DNA of 64,000 nucleotides, from the NCBI RefSeq assembly GCF_016937655.1, contig NZ_JAFHKL010000013.1, positions 62,001 through 126,000 of the forward strand. The letters run 5' to 3'. The position numbers were made by a program, and so were the translations under genes. The notes beneath the pieces are model-generated. The model had not been told where the DNA came from and did not search any database. It worked only from the letters and a program-made list of their open reading frames with translations. Each line of letters begins with the position of its first letter. Within the stretch, counting starts at the first letter, position 1. Origin of the DNA: Chromobacterium alkanivorans (lineage in GTDB: Bacteria; Pseudomonadota; Gammaproteobacteria; Burkholderiales; Chromobacteriaceae). Positions 1 to 9,992 of the stretch are shown here, piece after piece.

Positions 1-1
1 C

Positions 2-103
2 TGCGGCCTGGCCACCGACTGGTTCGAACTGCTGGGCCGCGCCGGCACCAGCAAGAGCCGCAGCTGCGCGGTGGCCGCCTCCGAATTGATCAAGGAATCC
101 TGA
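2..103 (+). CDS. 3' end of an upstream gene (partial, unknown)
   Basis: The second reading frame is open from the window edge to a TGA at 101-103 and encodes about 33 residues ending SELIKES. The stop lies one base before the ATG of the LuxC-LuxE fusion gene, so this is very likely the preceding gene of the same operon. Too little is visible to assign a family. Confidence 0.6.
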   Translation, partial: CGLATDWFELLGRAGTSKSRSCAVAASELIKES

Positions 104-104
104 T

Positions 105-2528
105 ATGTATCTATTAAATGGAACACTGAACGCCGCCGTGGACGCCGCCGCCGCGCTGGCGCAATTGCAAGCGGGCCTGCCGGCCGCGCTGGCCCGGCCG
201 CCGGCCTTGGACGCGGTGTTGGCATGCGCCGAAGGCTTCGCCGCCGCGCTGCCGCAACGGGCGCAGGCGCTGGGCCTGGACGCCGCCGCCGTCGACGCGC
301 TGCAAGGCTTTTGCCGGCGCGAGGCGCTGGAAGCCAAGGTAAGCCGAGAACTGGGCGAGCAGGCCTTCTCGTTGCGCCGCTTCGACTACCGTCAGCCGCG
401 CTTCGAAAGCTGGCGGCCGTTGGGCCTGGTGGCCCACATCACCCCGGCCAACGCGCCGCTGCTGCCCTTCATGGCGGTGTTGGAAAGCCTGCTGGCCGGC
501 AACGTCAACTGGCTGCGCCCCAGCGGCAGCGACCAAGGCCGCAGCGCGCGGCTGTTGGCCGATTTTCTGAGCCACGACGCCGTCGGCGATCTGGCCGCCC
601 ACGTGGCGGTGCTGCCGCTGGCCACCGACCAACTGGCCGGCCTGCTGGCCCGCGCCGACGCGGTGTCCGCCTGGGGCGGCGACGCCGCGCTGGAAGCAAT
701 CCGCCGCCAAGTGCCGGCCGGCTGCCGCTGGATACCCTGGGGCCACCGCATCAGCTTCGCCTACCTGGACCCGGCCGCGGCGACGGTGGCCGATTACGAC
801 GCGCTGGCCGACGACGTCTGCCGTTTCGACCAGCAAGCCTGCTCCAGCCCGCAATGCCTGCTGGTGGACAGCGCGGACGAAGCCGTCTTGCGCGGCGTGG
901 CCCAGTCCATGGCCGCCGCGCTGGCGCGCCGCGCGCCGGCTTGGCCGGCTCTGCAGCCGGACGTGCAGGAAGCCGCGGAGATCTCCAGCCAGCTGGCCAT
1001 GTTGCGGCTGGACCAGTCTTTCGCCGGCGTGGCCGGCGCGGTGGAGCAGGGCGAGGGCTGGCGCGTGGCCTGGGCGCAGCGTCAGGAACTGGCGGCCTCG
1101 CCGCTGTTCCGCACCCTGCAACTGCGGCCGGCGCCGCGCGCGCGGCTGGTGGAACTGCTGCTGCCCTGGCGCACCCATCTGCAAAGCTGCGGCCTGATCG
1201 CCGCGCCGGAGCAAGTGCCGGCGCTCAGCCGCCTGCTGCTGGACGCCGGCGTCAGCCGGCTGTGTCCGGTGGGGGCGATGCACGACGGCTACGCCGGTGA
1301 GCCGCACGACGGCGTTTACGCGCTGAGCCGGCTGACGCGGCGGGTGTCGGTCAGCCTGCGCGACGGCCAGTTGCCCGGCCACGCGGCGCTGGACGCCCTG
1401 CCGCCGTCGCCGGCCGGCCTGGACGCGCTGCCGGTGATGGACAAGGCGGCATTCCAGCAAGCCGAGATGGGGCCGGCCGCCCAGCTGTTCTTCCGCAGCG
1501 GCGGCAGCAGCGGCGAGCCCAAGCTGGCCGGTTTCAGCTACCGCGATTACCACCGCCAGATGCAAGCAGCAGCGGACGGCCTGCTCGCCGCCGGCCTGGA
1601 CCCGGCGCAAGACCGGGTGATGAATCTGCTCTACGGCGGCAACCTCTACGGCGGCATGCTCAGCTTCTTCACCATCCTGGACAAGCTGGGCGCGCCGCAA
1701 TATCCAATGGGCGGCCCGGTGGACGACGACTTCAGCCAGATTGCCCACTTCATCGTGTCCCGCGGCGTCAACACCCTGGTGGGGATGCCGGGCACCTTGC
1801 AGCGCCTGTTCGAATGCGAGGAAGCCGCGCTGCGCGCCTACGGCGGCGTGCGCAAGCTGTTTTGCGGCGGCGAGCACATCAGCGAGGGCCAACGCCAGTT
1901 CCTGGCCGGCTTCGGCGTGGAGCTGATCCGCTCCGCGATGTACGGATCGGTGGACGCCGGCCCGCTGGGCCACGCCTGCGACCACGGCCGCGACGGCGAA
2001 TTCCACCTGCTGGCCGACATCCAGTGGCTGGAAATCCTGGAGCAGGACAGCGACCGCCCGGCTGCGCCCGGCACAGTCGGCCGGCTGGCCTTCACCTCGC
2101 TGGCGCGCGAAGGCCAGCCGGTGCGGCGCTACGACCTGGGCGATCTGGGCCGCTGGCTGCCCGGCCGTTGCGGTTGCGGCCTGCCGTCGCCGCGCTTCCA
2201 GCTCACCGGCCGCCACGGCGCGCTGCTGCGCGCCGGCACCATCTTCGTCAACCCGGAAGCGCTGTCCGCGCCGCTGGGCCTGGCTGTGCAATGGCTGGTG
2301 GACCACGCCGCCAGCGGCGGCGACCGCATCCGGGTGTTGGCCGACGGCGACGCCGCGCAAGTGCGCGCTCAACTGCTGCAACACCCGATGCTGAACGAAG
2401 TGGTCAGCGGCGGCCTGCTGCAACTGGACGTCATCGCCACCCCGGCCAGCCAATTCCAGCGCCATCCGCAAAGCGGCAAGACCCCGCTGGTGTTGGACCA
2501 GCGCCGCAAGACGGAGCCGGCGCGATGA
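105..2528 (+). CDS. LuxC-like acyl reductase fused to LuxE-like acyl-adenylating domain
   Basis: An 807-residue two-domain protein. Residues about 90-430 resemble the LuxC acyl-CoA/acyl-protein reductase family: the stretch HITPANAPLLPF, and QQACSSPQ with Cys246, which fits the acyl-accepting nucleophile of aldehyde-dehydrogenase-like LuxC. Residues about 460-800 form an ANL-superfamily domain of the LuxE/PaaK type: RSGGSSGEPK is the phosphate-binding loop, and a C-terminal HPQSGK lysine motif is present. In luminous bacteria LuxC and LuxE are separate subunits of the fatty-acid reductase that makes aldehyde from an activated acyl group, so a fusion would channel the acyl group between sites. 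No luciferase genes are visible, so the product is not luminescence-related on this evidence. The ATG lies one base after the previous stop; the 3' end overlaps the next gene by ATGA. Confidence 0.75.
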   Translation: MYLLNGTLNAAVDAAAALAQLQAGLPAALARPPALDAVLACAEGFAAALPQRAQALGLDAAAVDALQGFCRREALEAKVSRELGEQAFSLRRFDYRQPRFESWRPLGLVAHITPANAPLLPFMAVLESLLAGNVNWLRPSGSDQGRSARLLADFLSHDAVGDLAAHVAVLPLATDQLAGLLARADAVSAWGGDAALEAIRRQVPAGCRWIPWGHRISFAYLDPAAATVADYDALADDVCRFDQQACSSPQCLLVDSADEAVLRGVAQSMAAALARRAPAWPALQPDVQEAAEISSQLAMLRLDQSFAGVAGAVEQGEGWRVAWAQRQELAASPLFRTLQLRPAPRARLVELLLPWRTHLQSCGLIAAPEQVPALSRLLLDAGVSRLCPVGAMHDGYAGEPHDGVYALSRLTRRVSVSLRDGQLPGHAALDALPPSPAGLDALPVMDKAAFQQAEMGPAAQLFFRSGGSSGEPKLAGFSYRDYHRQMQAAADGLLAAGLDPAQDRVMNLLYGGNLYGGMLSFFTILDKLGAPQYPMGGPVDDDFSQIAHFIVSRGVNTLVGMPGTLQRLFECEEAALRAYGGVRKLFCGGEHISEGQRQFLAGFGVELIRSAMYGSVDAGPLGHACDHGRDGEFHLLADIQWLEILEQDSDRPAAPGTVGRLAFTSLAREGQPVRRYDLGDLGRWLPGRCGCGLPSPRFQLTGRHGALLRAGTIFVNPEALSAPLGLAVQWLVDHAASGGDRIRVLADGDAAQVRAQLLQHPMLNEVVSGGLLQLDVIATPASQFQRHPQSGKTPLVLDQRRKTEPAR

Positions 2529-3799
2529 ACGCCGCTATGGATGCCAGGCTGCGCCGGCTGGTGGAACACGCCCGCGCTCACTCGCCGTTTTTCACCGCGC
2601 TGTACCGCGAGCTGCCGGCGGACTGGACGCTGAGCGATCTGCCGCTGATAGAACCGGCCGACTACTGGCGTCAATGCCAGCCGCTGGCGGATTGGCCGGT
2701 GCTGAGCGGCCCGCTGGCGGACGGCCATGTGTTCAAGACCGGCGGCTCCACCAGCGAGGGCAAGCTGTCGGTGTTCCGCCGCGACGAATGGCAGGCCTTC
2801 GTCCGCGCCTTCGGCCAGGGCCTGGGCCGGCAGCTGCTGCCCGGCGACCGCGTCGCCAATCTGTTCTTCGCCGGCGATCTCTACACCAGCCTGCTGTTCA
2901 TCCACGGCGCGCTGTCGCACTCGCCGGTGCCGGTGGTGGAATTCCCGTTCACCTGCAATGTCGAGGACGCCGCGCTGGCCGACGCCATCGCCACGCTGGA
3001 CATCAATGTGCTGGCCGGCGTGCCGGTGCAACTGGTGCGCTTCGCCAGCTGGTTGCAACAGGCCGGCCGCACGCTGCCCGGCGTGCGCTGCCTGCTCTAC
3101 GGCGGCGAAAGCCTGTTCGCCGAGCAACTGGCCCTGCTGGGCCGGGTGTTTCCCAAGGCCCGCATCGGCTCCATAGGCTGCGCCAGCGTGGACGCCGGCC
3201 TGATCGGCGCCGCCGGGCCGGATTGCGGCCAGGGCGAACACCGCGTGTTCGACGCCGACACCCTGGTTGAAATCATCGACGAGGCCAGCGGCCTGCCGAT
3301 CACCGAGCCGGACCGCAAGGGCCTGCTGGTGGTCAGCAATCTGCAACGCCGGCTGATGCCGGTGATCCGCTACCCCACCGGCGACCTGGCCTGCTGGCGC
3401 GAACCGGCCGGGCGGCCGGAACGCAAGTTCGCTCTGCAAGGGCGCGCCAGCCGCGGCCACCGCGTGCGCGTCTGCACGCTGTCCTTGTTCCCGGACGAGC
3501 TGGACCCGCTGCTGCGCGGGCAGGACGGCGTGCTGGCCTGGCAGCTGCTGGTGGGCCGCCGCGACGGCGTCGACACCCTCAGCCTGCGAGTGGCCAGCGA
3601 GTACGCGCCGACTCCGGCGGCGGAGCCGCTGCGCCAACTGCTGCTGACGGCGCAGCCGGCCTTGGCCGAGCTGTGCCGCCAGGGCCTGCTGCGCTTGGAC
3701 GCCGCCTACTGCGCGCCGGAGGCCATGCACACCCATCCGCGTTCCGGCAAGCTGATGCGGGTGGTGGACCAGCGCGCTTACGACGAGGTGGCGGCATGA
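2525..3799 (+). CDS. LuxE/PaaK-like acyl-adenylating enzyme
   Basis: 424 residues starting at the ATG that overlaps the previous stop (ATGA), which points to translational coupling. The ANL phosphate loop appears as KTGGSTSEGK near residue 70, LLYGGE near the middle, and HPRSGKLMRVVDQR at the C terminus matches the end of the fusion protein's second domain. The protein therefore belongs to the acyl-protein synthetase/phenylacetate-CoA-ligase-like group, which activates a carboxylate as an acyl-AMP. Having two such domains in one operon suggests either two different acyl substrates or a heteromeric enzyme. The substrate cannot be read from the sequence. Confidence 0.75.
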   Translation: MNAAMDARLRRLVEHARAHSPFFTALYRELPADWTLSDLPLIEPADYWRQCQPLADWPVLSGPLADGHVFKTGGSTSEGKLSVFRRDEWQAFVRAFGQGLGRQLLPGDRVANLFFAGDLYTSLLFIHGALSHSPVPVVEFPFTCNVEDAALADAIATLDINVLAGVPVQLVRFASWLQQAGRTLPGVRCLLYGGESLFAEQLALLGRVFPKARIGSIGCASVDAGLIGAAGPDCGQGEHRVFDADTLVEIIDEASGLPITEPDRKGLLVVSNLQRRLMPVIRYPTGDLACWREPAGRPERKFALQGRASRGHRVRVCTLSLFPDELDPLLRGQDGVLAWQLLVGRRDGVDTLSLRVASEYAPTPAAEPLRQLLLTAQPALAELCRQGLLRLDAAYCAPEAMHTHPRSGKLMRVVDQRAYDEVAA

Positions 3800-4707
3800 G
3801 CATAGACATCCGCGTTTTCCAGGCGGACGACGCCGCCGGCGTCAGCGCCTTGTTCCGCGCCATCTACGGCGAACACTACGTCTATCCGGACGTGTATCTG
3901 CCGTCTATGATCCGCCGCCACAACGCCGCCGGCCGCTGGCATTCCGCCGTCGCCGTGCGCGATGGCCGCGTGCTGGGCCACGCCGCGCTGTGGCGCGACC
4001 CGCATTGCCCGGGCAGCGCCGAGCTGGCGCTCAACGTGGTGCATCCGGACGCGCGCGGCCAGGGCCTGGCCACCGCATTGGGCCGCCATCTCAGCGCCCA
4101 AGGCGCGGCCCTGGGCCTGAGCATGCTCACCATCAAGCAGGTGTCGTCCCACGGCCAGAGTCAGCGCCTGGCCAAGACCCTGGGCTTCCACACCACCGGC
4201 CTGCTGCTGGACTACGTGGCTTCGCCGTTTGGCCAGCCGCAGCCGGAAAGCATTGTGCTGGGCTGCCTGCCGCTGCAAAGCCGGCCGATTCCGGCGCTGA
4301 ACTGGCCGGCGGCGTGGCGGGAATGGCTGACGCCGCTGAGCCGCGCCTTCGGCAGCGCGCCGCCGCCGGAGCAGGCTCCGGCCGGCGGCCTCAGCATCGC
4401 CAGTCATGGCCGGCGGCTGGAAGTGGGGCTGGAGGACATCAGCGGCGGCCGGCTGCGCGAAGTGGCGGCGCTGCCGGCCGGGCGCTTGGTCTACGTCAGG
4501 CTGGCGCTGGGGCCGGACGCCCCGCGCGCGGCGGCCGCGCTGCAACAGGCTGGCTTCGTCTGCGGCGGCCTGGTGCCCGGGCCGGACGGCAGCTGGCAGG
4601 CGTTGCTGCTGCGCGGGCACGGCCAGCAGGAACTGGCGCTGAGCTGCCCCTTGGCCAACCATCTGCATCGGTTGAGCCGGCAGGTGGCGGCGGCGGTGGC
4701 CGCCTGA
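3796..4707 (+). CDS. GNAT-family N-acetyltransferase
   Basis: 303 residues; the ATG overlaps the upstream stop by ATGA. The N-terminal half (about 1-160) is a GNAT domain: VVHPDARGQGLATAL carries the acetyl-CoA pyrophosphate-binding R/Q-x-x-G-x-G/A motif (RGQGLA), and LAKTLGFHTTG is the typical last motif. The C-terminal 130 residues show no motif I recognise and could bind the acceptor. As the last gene of the LuxC/LuxE-like operon it may N-acylate the operon's product; that is inference from position only. Confidence 0.75.
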   Translation: MSIDIRVFQADDAAGVSALFRAIYGEHYVYPDVYLPSMIRRHNAAGRWHSAVAVRDGRVLGHAALWRDPHCPGSAELALNVVHPDARGQGLATALGRHLSAQGAALGLSMLTIKQVSSHGQSQRLAKTLGFHTTGLLLDYVASPFGQPQPESIVLGCLPLQSRPIPALNWPAAWREWLTPLSRAFGSAPPPEQAPAGGLSIASHGRRLEVGLEDISGGRLREVAALPAGRLVYVRLALGPDAPRAAAALQQAGFVCGGLVPGPDGSWQALLLRGHGQQELALSCPLANHLHRLSRQVAAAVAA

Positions 4708-4717
4708 GGCCGGCGGT

Positions 4718-5494
4718 TCAGCCGCGCAGGCCAAAACGCCGCCGCCGCGCGTCCCGGTGGCGGGTTTTGTCTGCGATGGCCTGCCGCAGCAAGGCCAGCT
4801 GATAAGCGCGCCGGTGCAGCACCGCCTTGAGTAGAACCCCGCCCAGCAGCATGCCGGCGACGCCGGCCAGGGCCAGCATCAATAGATCGCGTCCATTCCA
4901 ATGGCTGAAAGGCAGGGAGAAATGGAACAGCCGGTTCAAGGCCGAGCCTTGATCGGACAGTTTTTCCCACACCGCCAAGGCGAAGCCGGCGATGGAAAAC
5001 AGAGCGAGCTGCTCATGGCTGCCGATGATGGCGCCGATGCGGCTGCCGACTTGCTCCTGCTTGTCTTGCAGCGCCTGCGCCGCCTGTTCCAGCGCGGACT
5101 GCCGGTAAGGTCGCAATAAAGCCGCCTGGAGCCGGTCATGTCCCAGTTCCTTCAACAGATCGCGCTGGGCCTGGTGTCGGAAGCGGATCAGCAAGGCCAG
5201 GCCGGGCAGGCTGTTGACGATGATGGAAAGCAAGGACAGCGCGATGCACAGCAGCGCCAGGATTTGCGCGGTCCAGACGCCAATGCGGGGCAAGGGCGCG
5301 GCAAGATGCCACAGGGCCAGAACCAGCAGTGCCGCGAACAGGCCGCCAGAGCTCAGCAAGGCCAGCTGCGCGTAGCGCTCGCAGCCGCGTTCGAAGGAGC
5401 TTTGCTTCTGCTTGGCGCTAATGGGGCGCAGGCTGTGCAGCCGTTGCAGCACGGCGTCGGGATCATGCAACGGGTTGCGATGGGAGACGGTCAT
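4718..5494 (-). CDS. Membrane protein of unknown function
   Basis: About 258 residues. Two hydrophobic pairs are visible: around residues 45-110 (LALLSSGGLFAALLVLALW, then ILALLCIALSLLSIIV) and two more helices near the C terminus. A polar, Gln/Arg-rich middle part lies between them. The start at 5494 (MTVSHRN) is preferred because the protein then begins with a normal polar N terminus; an in-frame ATG at 5542 is possible, and neither has a clear ribosome-binding site. It converges with the acetyltransferase gene, ten bases apart. I do not recognise the family. Confidence 0.55.
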   Translation of the reverse strand: MTVSHRNPLHDPDAVLQRLHSLRPISAKQKQSSFERGCERYAQLALLSSGGLFAALLVLALWHLAAPLPRIGVWTAQILALLCIALSLLSIIVNSLPGLALLIRFRHQAQRDLLKELGHDRLQAALLRPYRQSALEQAAQALQDKQEQVGSRIGAIIGSHEQLALFSIAGFALAVWEKLSDQGSALNRLFHFSLPFSHWNGRDLLMLALAGVAGMLLGGVLLKAVLHRRAYQLALLRQAIADKTRHRDARRRRFGLRG

Positions 5495-5685
5495 GAGGAA
5501 TTCGATGGCGGCCAAAACCCGGCATCCTAATCCAAACGGCATGCGGCGTCAGCGGTTGGCGTCTGAGTTTTATCGGCAAAGCCGGGATGGCCGTTCCATG
5601 ATGAAGGGCGTGAGCTTCAAACGCGCAAGCGTTGAAAGTTATTGGTGTAAAATGAATTAATAAAGTCAATCAATTCCAATCCGTC

Positions 5686-6609
5686 ATGAATATCTCCCTC
5701 CGCCACCTGCGCGCCTTCTCGGCCGTTGCCGAAGCCGAAAGCTTCACCGCCGCGGCCCGCCAGCTGTTTCTGACGCAATCCACACTGACCAAGACCATAC
5801 GCGAGCTGGAGCAGGAGATCGGGCTGACGCTGTTTGAGCGCACCACCCGCAAGGTGGCGCTGACCACTCAGGGCAACGCCTTCCTGCCGGTGGCGCGCCG
5901 GCTGCTGAACGACTTTGAACTGCTGCTGTCCGATTTGCGCGAAAAATCCGCCGGCAGCAGCGGCAGCGTCTACGTGGCCAGCGGCATGGCTTTTGCGTCC
6001 AGCGTGCTGCCCAAGGTGCTCAAACGGCTGAGAAGAGACTACCCGTGCATTCATGTGCGGCTGCTGGACGACACCAGCGGCGGCGTGGTGCGCCGCATCG
6101 AATCGGGAGAGGTAGACATCGGCATCGGCTCTTATGTGGGCGCGGCCGGAGACAAGCTGGACAAGCGCCAGCTGCTTTCCGCCCGCTTGGGGGTGATGTT
6201 TCCGCCGGGCTTCGAGCCGCCGACGGGGCCGCTCAACTGTGAATCCTTGCGGCAATGGCCCTTGCTGCAGGACGAGAGCGACACCAGCATCATGTCCGCG
6301 CTGGAGCGCAGCCATCCCGAGCTCTGGCAGCAGGTGGCCAGCAAGATCACCGTCACCAATCTGGACATGCAGTTCTGCCTGATCCGCGCCGGGGTGGGCG
6401 CTTGCGTGCTGTCGGCGCTGGCGGCCTCCCATCCGTCGGCGCGGGATCTGCCCTACCGCTTGTTTGAGTCGGCCGAACTACAGCGGGACGTGCACGTGTT
6501 CACCCGGCGCGGCGTGCCGCTGTCGCCGGCCGCCTTCACCTTTTTGCAGGTGCTGGACGAGGTGTTGCCGACGATAGCCTTCCACCCTGGGGTGACGCTG
6601 GCGGTCTAA
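5686..6609 (+). CDS. LysR-family transcriptional regulator
   Basis: 307 residues with the standard LysR layout: an N-terminal winged helix-turn-helix (FSAVAEAESFTAAARQLFLTQ, then TRKVALTTQGNAF) and a C-terminal ligand-binding domain of the periplasmic-binding-protein fold from about residue 90. It is divergent from the membrane-protein gene, with an AT-rich gap of about 190 bp. LysR regulators often control the divergent neighbour, so 4718-5494 is the first candidate target. The effector is unknown. Confidence 0.85.
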   Translation: MNISLRHLRAFSAVAEAESFTAAARQLFLTQSTLTKTIRELEQEIGLTLFERTTRKVALTTQGNAFLPVARRLLNDFELLLSDLREKSAGSSGSVYVASGMAFASSVLPKVLKRLRRDYPCIHVRLLDDTSGGVVRRIESGEVDIGIGSYVGAAGDKLDKRQLLSARLGVMFPPGFEPPTGPLNCESLRQWPLLQDESDTSIMSALERSHPELWQQVASKITVTNLDMQFCLIRAGVGACVLSALAASHPSARDLPYRLFESAELQRDVHVFTRRGVPLSPAAFTFLQVLDEVLPTIAFHPGVTLAV

Positions 6610-6631
6610 CGGCGGCGCGGTAGGGGAGGGC

Positions 6632-7984
6632 TTACTTGCCGATGCAGAAGCGGCTGAAAATCACCCCCAGCAGATCGTCGGCGCTGAATTCGCCAGTGAT
6701 CTCGGACAGCGCGTTCTGCGCCATGCGCAATTCCTCGGCGAAGATTTCCACTTGTTCCCAGTCCGCGTGCGCCAGCTCCAGGTGTTCGGCGGCGCGGCGG
6801 ATGGCGTCCAGGTGGCGCTGGCGCGCCAGGAACACGCCTTCGCCGCCGCCGCTGTAGCCTATCATCTCCAGCAGCTTGGCCTTGAGCAACTCCACGCCGG
6901 CGTGGGTGCGCGCGGACAGGCGCACCAGCGGGTGGCCGTCTTCATCGGCCAGGCCCGGCGCTTCGCCGGACAGGTCCACCTTGTTGAACACGTGCACGCG
7001 CGGCAGCGCCGCCGGCAGCCGTTGCAGGATGGCCTGCACCTCGCCGGTCAGGCCGTCGCGGCTGTCCGCCAGCACCAGGGCCAGATCCGCGCGTTCCACC
7101 GCTTGCCAGGTGCGTTCTATGCCTATCTTCTCCACCACGTCGTCGGTGTCGCGCAGGCCGGCGGTGTCGATGATGTGCACCGGCACGCCGTCGATGACGA
7201 TCTCCTCGCGCACGGTGTCGCGAGTGGTGCCGGCGATGTCGGTGACGATGGCGATGTCGTCGCCGGCCAGCGCGTTCATCAGGCTGGATTTGCCGACATT
7301 GGGCTGGCCCACCAGCACCACGTGCATGCCCTCGCGCAGGATGGCGCCCTGCTTGGCGGTGGCCTGTACCTGCACCAGCCGGCCGCGCAGCCGCTCAAGC
7401 TTGCCCAGCGCGTCCGCCTGTTTGAGGAAATCGATTTCCTCTTCCGGGAAATCCAGCGTCGCCTCCACCAGCATGCGCAGGGTGATCAGCTCGTCCACCA
7501 GCACGTGGATTTCCTTGGAGAAGGCGCCCTTCAGCGATTTGAGCGCGCTCTTGGCCGCGGTTTCGCTGCTGGCGTCTATCAAGTCCGCCACGCTTTCCGC
7601 CTGGGCCAGGTCCAGCTTGTCGTTGAGGAAGGCGCGCTTGGTGAATTCGCCCGGCTCCGCCAGCCGCGCGCCCAGCTCCACGCAGCGCGCCAGCAGCATT
7701 TTCAGCACCACCGGCCCGCCGTGGCCCTGCAGCTCGATCACGTCCTCGCCGGTGAAGCTGTTGGGGCCAGGGAAGTAGAGCAGCAGGCCGTTGTCCAGCG
7801 GCTGGCCGTGGGCGTCGACGAAGTCGGTGTACAGCGCGTAGCGCGGCTTGGGCGTTTTGCCGCCGCTGACGGCGGCGGCGAAGGGCAGCAAATCCTTGCC
7901 GGACACGCGGATCACGCCAACGCCGCCGCGGCCGGGAGCGGTGGCGATGGCGCAGATGGTGGCGGGGGTGTAGCTGAGGCTCAT
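6632..7984 (-). CDS. mnmE: tRNA modification GTPase MnmE
   Basis: 450 residues. With MnmG it builds the 5-carboxymethylaminomethyl group on wobble uridine 34 of certain tRNAs. The GTPase domain is complete: GQPNVGKSS (G1), TTRD (G2), DTAGLRD (G3), NKVD (G4). The C-terminal CIGK tail, whose Cys is typical of MnmE, is present. An ATG also occurs at 7990, but the AAGGA ribosome-binding site touches it directly and sits at normal spacing from 7984, so MSLSYTPAT is the likely start. It follows yidC in the conserved origin-left gene order. Confidence 0.95.
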   Translation of the reverse strand: MSLSYTPATICAIATAPGRGGVGVIRVSGKDLLPFAAAVSGGKTPKPRYALYTDFVDAHGQPLDNGLLLYFPGPNSFTGEDVIELQGHGGPVVLKMLLARCVELGARLAEPGEFTKRAFLNDKLDLAQAESVADLIDASSETAAKSALKSLKGAFSKEIHVLVDELITLRMLVEATLDFPEEEIDFLKQADALGKLERLRGRLVQVQATAKQGAILREGMHVVLVGQPNVGKSSLMNALAGDDIAIVTDIAGTTRDTVREEIVIDGVPVHIIDTAGLRDTDDVVEKIGIERTWQAVERADLALVLADSRDGLTGEVQAILQRLPAALPRVHVFNKVDLSGEAPGLADEDGHPLVRLSARTHAGVELLKAKLLEMIGYSGGGEGVFLARQRHLDAIRRAAEHLELAHADWEQVEIFAEELRMAQNALSEITGEFSADDLLGVIFSRFCIGK

Positions 7985-8055
7985 GGGCATTCCTTGGAAT
8001 CTGGGCCGCGGCCCCCGCGCGGCGGGGCGTCGTGGCGAATACGCTTTAATTATCC

Positions 8056-8085
8056 AGCAAAAAACCCGGCCATGCGGCCGGGTTT
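8056..8085 (-). terminator. Rho-independent terminator after yidC
   Basis: A perfect 10-bp stem (AAACCCGGCC at 8062-8071 with GGCCGGGTTT at 8076-8085) and a four-base loop. Read on the minus strand, the stem is followed by further T residues. It lies between yidC and mnmE, so it would end the rpmH-rnpA-yidD-yidC transcript and leave mnmE mainly to its own promoter. Confidence 0.8.
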
Positions 8086-8108
8086 GGGGTTCAGAGCGCG
8101 CCGGGCAA

Positions 8109-9761
8109 TCAGGATTGCAGCGCGGCCTTGTTTTTCTTCTCGATGCTCTTGTTGATCTGCCACTGCTGGGCCATCGACAAGATGTTGTTGACCACGTAGT
8201 ACAGCACCAGGCCGGACGGGAAGAAGAAGAACATCACCGAGAAGGCCACCGGCATGATCTTCATCATCTTGGCCTGCATCGGGTCCGCCGGCGGCGGGTT
8301 CAGGAAGGTCTGCAGGAACATGGTGGCCGCCATGATCACCGGCAGCACATAGTACGGGTCCGGGCGGGCCAAGTCGGTGTACCACAGGATCCACGGCGCC
8401 TGGCGCAGCTCAACCGAAGCCAGCAGCGCCCAGTACAGGCCGATAAACACCGGGATCTGGATCAGCATGGGCAGGCAGCCGCCCAGCGGATTCACCTTCT
8501 CGGACTTGTACATCTCCATCACCGCCTGCTGGAACTTCATGCGGTCGTCGCCGTACTGCTCCTTCATGCGCTCAAGACGCGGCGCCAGCGCCTTCATCTT
8601 GGCCATGGAGCGGTAGGACGCGGCGGTCAGCGGGTAGAAGATGGCCTTGACGGTCAGGGTCAGCAGCACAATGGCCCAGCCCCAGTTCTGCACCAGCAGG
8701 TGCAGCTTGGTCAGCAGCCAGAACAGCGGGGAGGCGAAGATGTGGAAGATGCCGAAGTCCTTGGCGTATTCCATGCCGTCGGCCAACTTGCTGATCACAT
8801 CGTACTCTTCCGGGCCGGCGAACAGCGGCACGGACACGCTCAGGCTCTGGCCCGGAGCGATGGTGGCGTAGTCCACCAGCGCGGCGGCGGAGTTCAGGCC
8901 GTTGCTCTGCTTCAGTTCAAAGCGGCAGGACTTGTCGTCCTTGCACACGCTGGCGCCGTCCAGCGGCTTCAGGATCCACGCGGACATGAAGTAGTGCTGG
9001 ATCATCGCCACCCAGCCGTCGCTGCCGGTCTTGGCGTAATCGCCCTTGCCCTTGGCCAGGTCGTCGAAGCTCACCTTCTGGAATTTGTTTTCCGAGGTGT
9101 AAACAGCCGGGCCGGTGAAGGTGTGGGCCAGGCGGCCTTCGCCTTCCGGGGTCTGGCTGTCGCGCAGCAGGCGGTAGTAAGCGGTGGCGGCCAGCGGCGC
9201 GGCGCCGCCGTTGGCGATGTCGTAACGCACGCCAATCTTGTAGCTGCCCTTGGTGAAGGTGTAGATCTTGCTTACCTTCACGCCATTGGCTTCCGGCGCG
9301 GTCAGCTTCACTTCCAGCTTGTCGCCGGAGAGTTCATAGCTGGTTTTTTCCGCGGCGAATACGGTTTTGTGGGTGGGCAGCGCCGGGTTGCTGGCGGCCA
9401 CCAGGCCGGTTTGCGCCACATAGACGCGGCCGTTCCGGTCCGTCAGCAGATCAAGCGGTTTTTTGCTGTCCACGGCGGAATCGTGCTTCAACAGCGTCAG
9501 CTGGCGCAGATCGCCGCCCACGGTGTCGATCTCGGCCTTCAGCACATCGGTGTTTACCGTGATGCGCTGGCCGGAGCTCAGCTTGTTGGAATCCACCGGC
9601 TGGGCGTTGTGGGACGCGCTGTTGGCGGCCTGCTGCTGCGTGGCGGCTTGTTTTTGCGCGGCCACCTGCTGCGGCGTCGGCTTGGGCGCGAAAAACTCCT
9701 GCCAACCTAGCAGGATGCCCAGGGACAGCATGATGAAGATTATGAGGCGCTTGGAATCCAT
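8109..9761 (-). CDS. yidC: Membrane protein insertase YidC
   Basis: 550 residues with the proteobacterial YidC plan: N-terminal membrane anchor ([15 protein letters not shown]), a large periplasmic beta-rich domain (about 60-350), then the Oxa1-like core of five membrane segments ([20 protein letters not shown] and [20 protein letters not shown]). YidC inserts and folds inner-membrane proteins, alone or with SecYEG. It follows yidD in the conserved order, with the terminator at 8056-8085 behind it. Confidence 0.97.
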   Translation of the reverse strand: MDSKRLIIFIMLSLGILLGWQEFFAPKPTPQQVAAQKQAATQQQAANSASHNAQPVDSNKLSSGQRITVNTDVLKAEIDTVGGDLRQLTLLKHDSAVDSKKPLDLLTDRNGRVYVAQTGLVAASNPALPTHKTVFAAEKTSYELSGDKLEVKLTAPEANGVKVSKIYTFTKGSYKIGVRYDIANGGAAPLAATAYYRLLRDSQTPEGEGRLAHTFTGPAVYTSENKFQKVSFDDLAKGKGDYAKTGSDGWVAMIQHYFMSAWILKPLDGASVCKDDKSCRFELKQSNGLNSAAALVDYATIAPGQSLSVSVPLFAGPEEYDVISKLADGMEYAKDFGIFHIFASPLFWLLTKLHLLVQNWGWAIVLLTLTVKAIFYPLTAASYRSMAKMKALAPRLERMKEQYGDDRMKFQQAVMEMYKSEKVNPLGGCLPMLIQIPVFIGLYWALLASVELRQAPWILWYTDLARPDPYYVLPVIMAATMFLQTFLNPPPADPMQAKMMKIMPVAFSVMFFFFPSGLVLYYVVNNILSMAQQWQINKSIEKKNKAALQS

Positions 9762-9782
9762 CTCTCGATACCGGATTTAAGT

Positions 9783-9992
9783 TCAGGGAACTGGGTCGTA
9801 GCCGCTGCCGCCCCAAGGGTGGCAACGTCCGATGCGTCTGGCGGCCAGCCAGCCGCCCTTGAGTGCGCCGTGTTTTTTCACCGCCTCGATCGCGTAGCTG
9901 GAACAGGTGGGCTGGAAGCGGCAACGCGGTGCCAGCCACGGGCTGATAGCCAGCTGGTAAAAACGGATCAGGAGGATGAAGAGACGCGACAT
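9783..9992 (-). CDS. yidD: Membrane protein insertion efficiency factor YidD
   Basis: 69 residues with the hallmark of the family: [11 protein letters not shown], then a Cys-containing [15 protein letters not shown] and a C-terminal [17 protein letters not shown]. It is a small membrane-associated protein that helps YidC-dependent insertion. Its 5' end overlaps the 3' end of rnpA by 25 bases, as in many proteobacteria. Confidence 0.95.
   Translation of the reverse strand: MSRLFILLIRFYQLAISPWLAPRCRFQPTCSSYAIEAVKKHGALKGGWLAARRIGRCHPWGGSGYDPVP

Noticed and set aside
114-2471. 785-codon open frame on the minus strand opposite the LuxC-LuxE gene
   Set aside because: It is the antisense shadow of a GC-rich gene: Gln/Arg/His-rich with no known domain, while the plus strand has clear enzyme motifs.
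105-4707. Bioluminescence (lux) operon
   Set aside because: LuxC- and LuxE-like domains are present, but no LuxA/LuxB luciferase or LuxD gene is visible.
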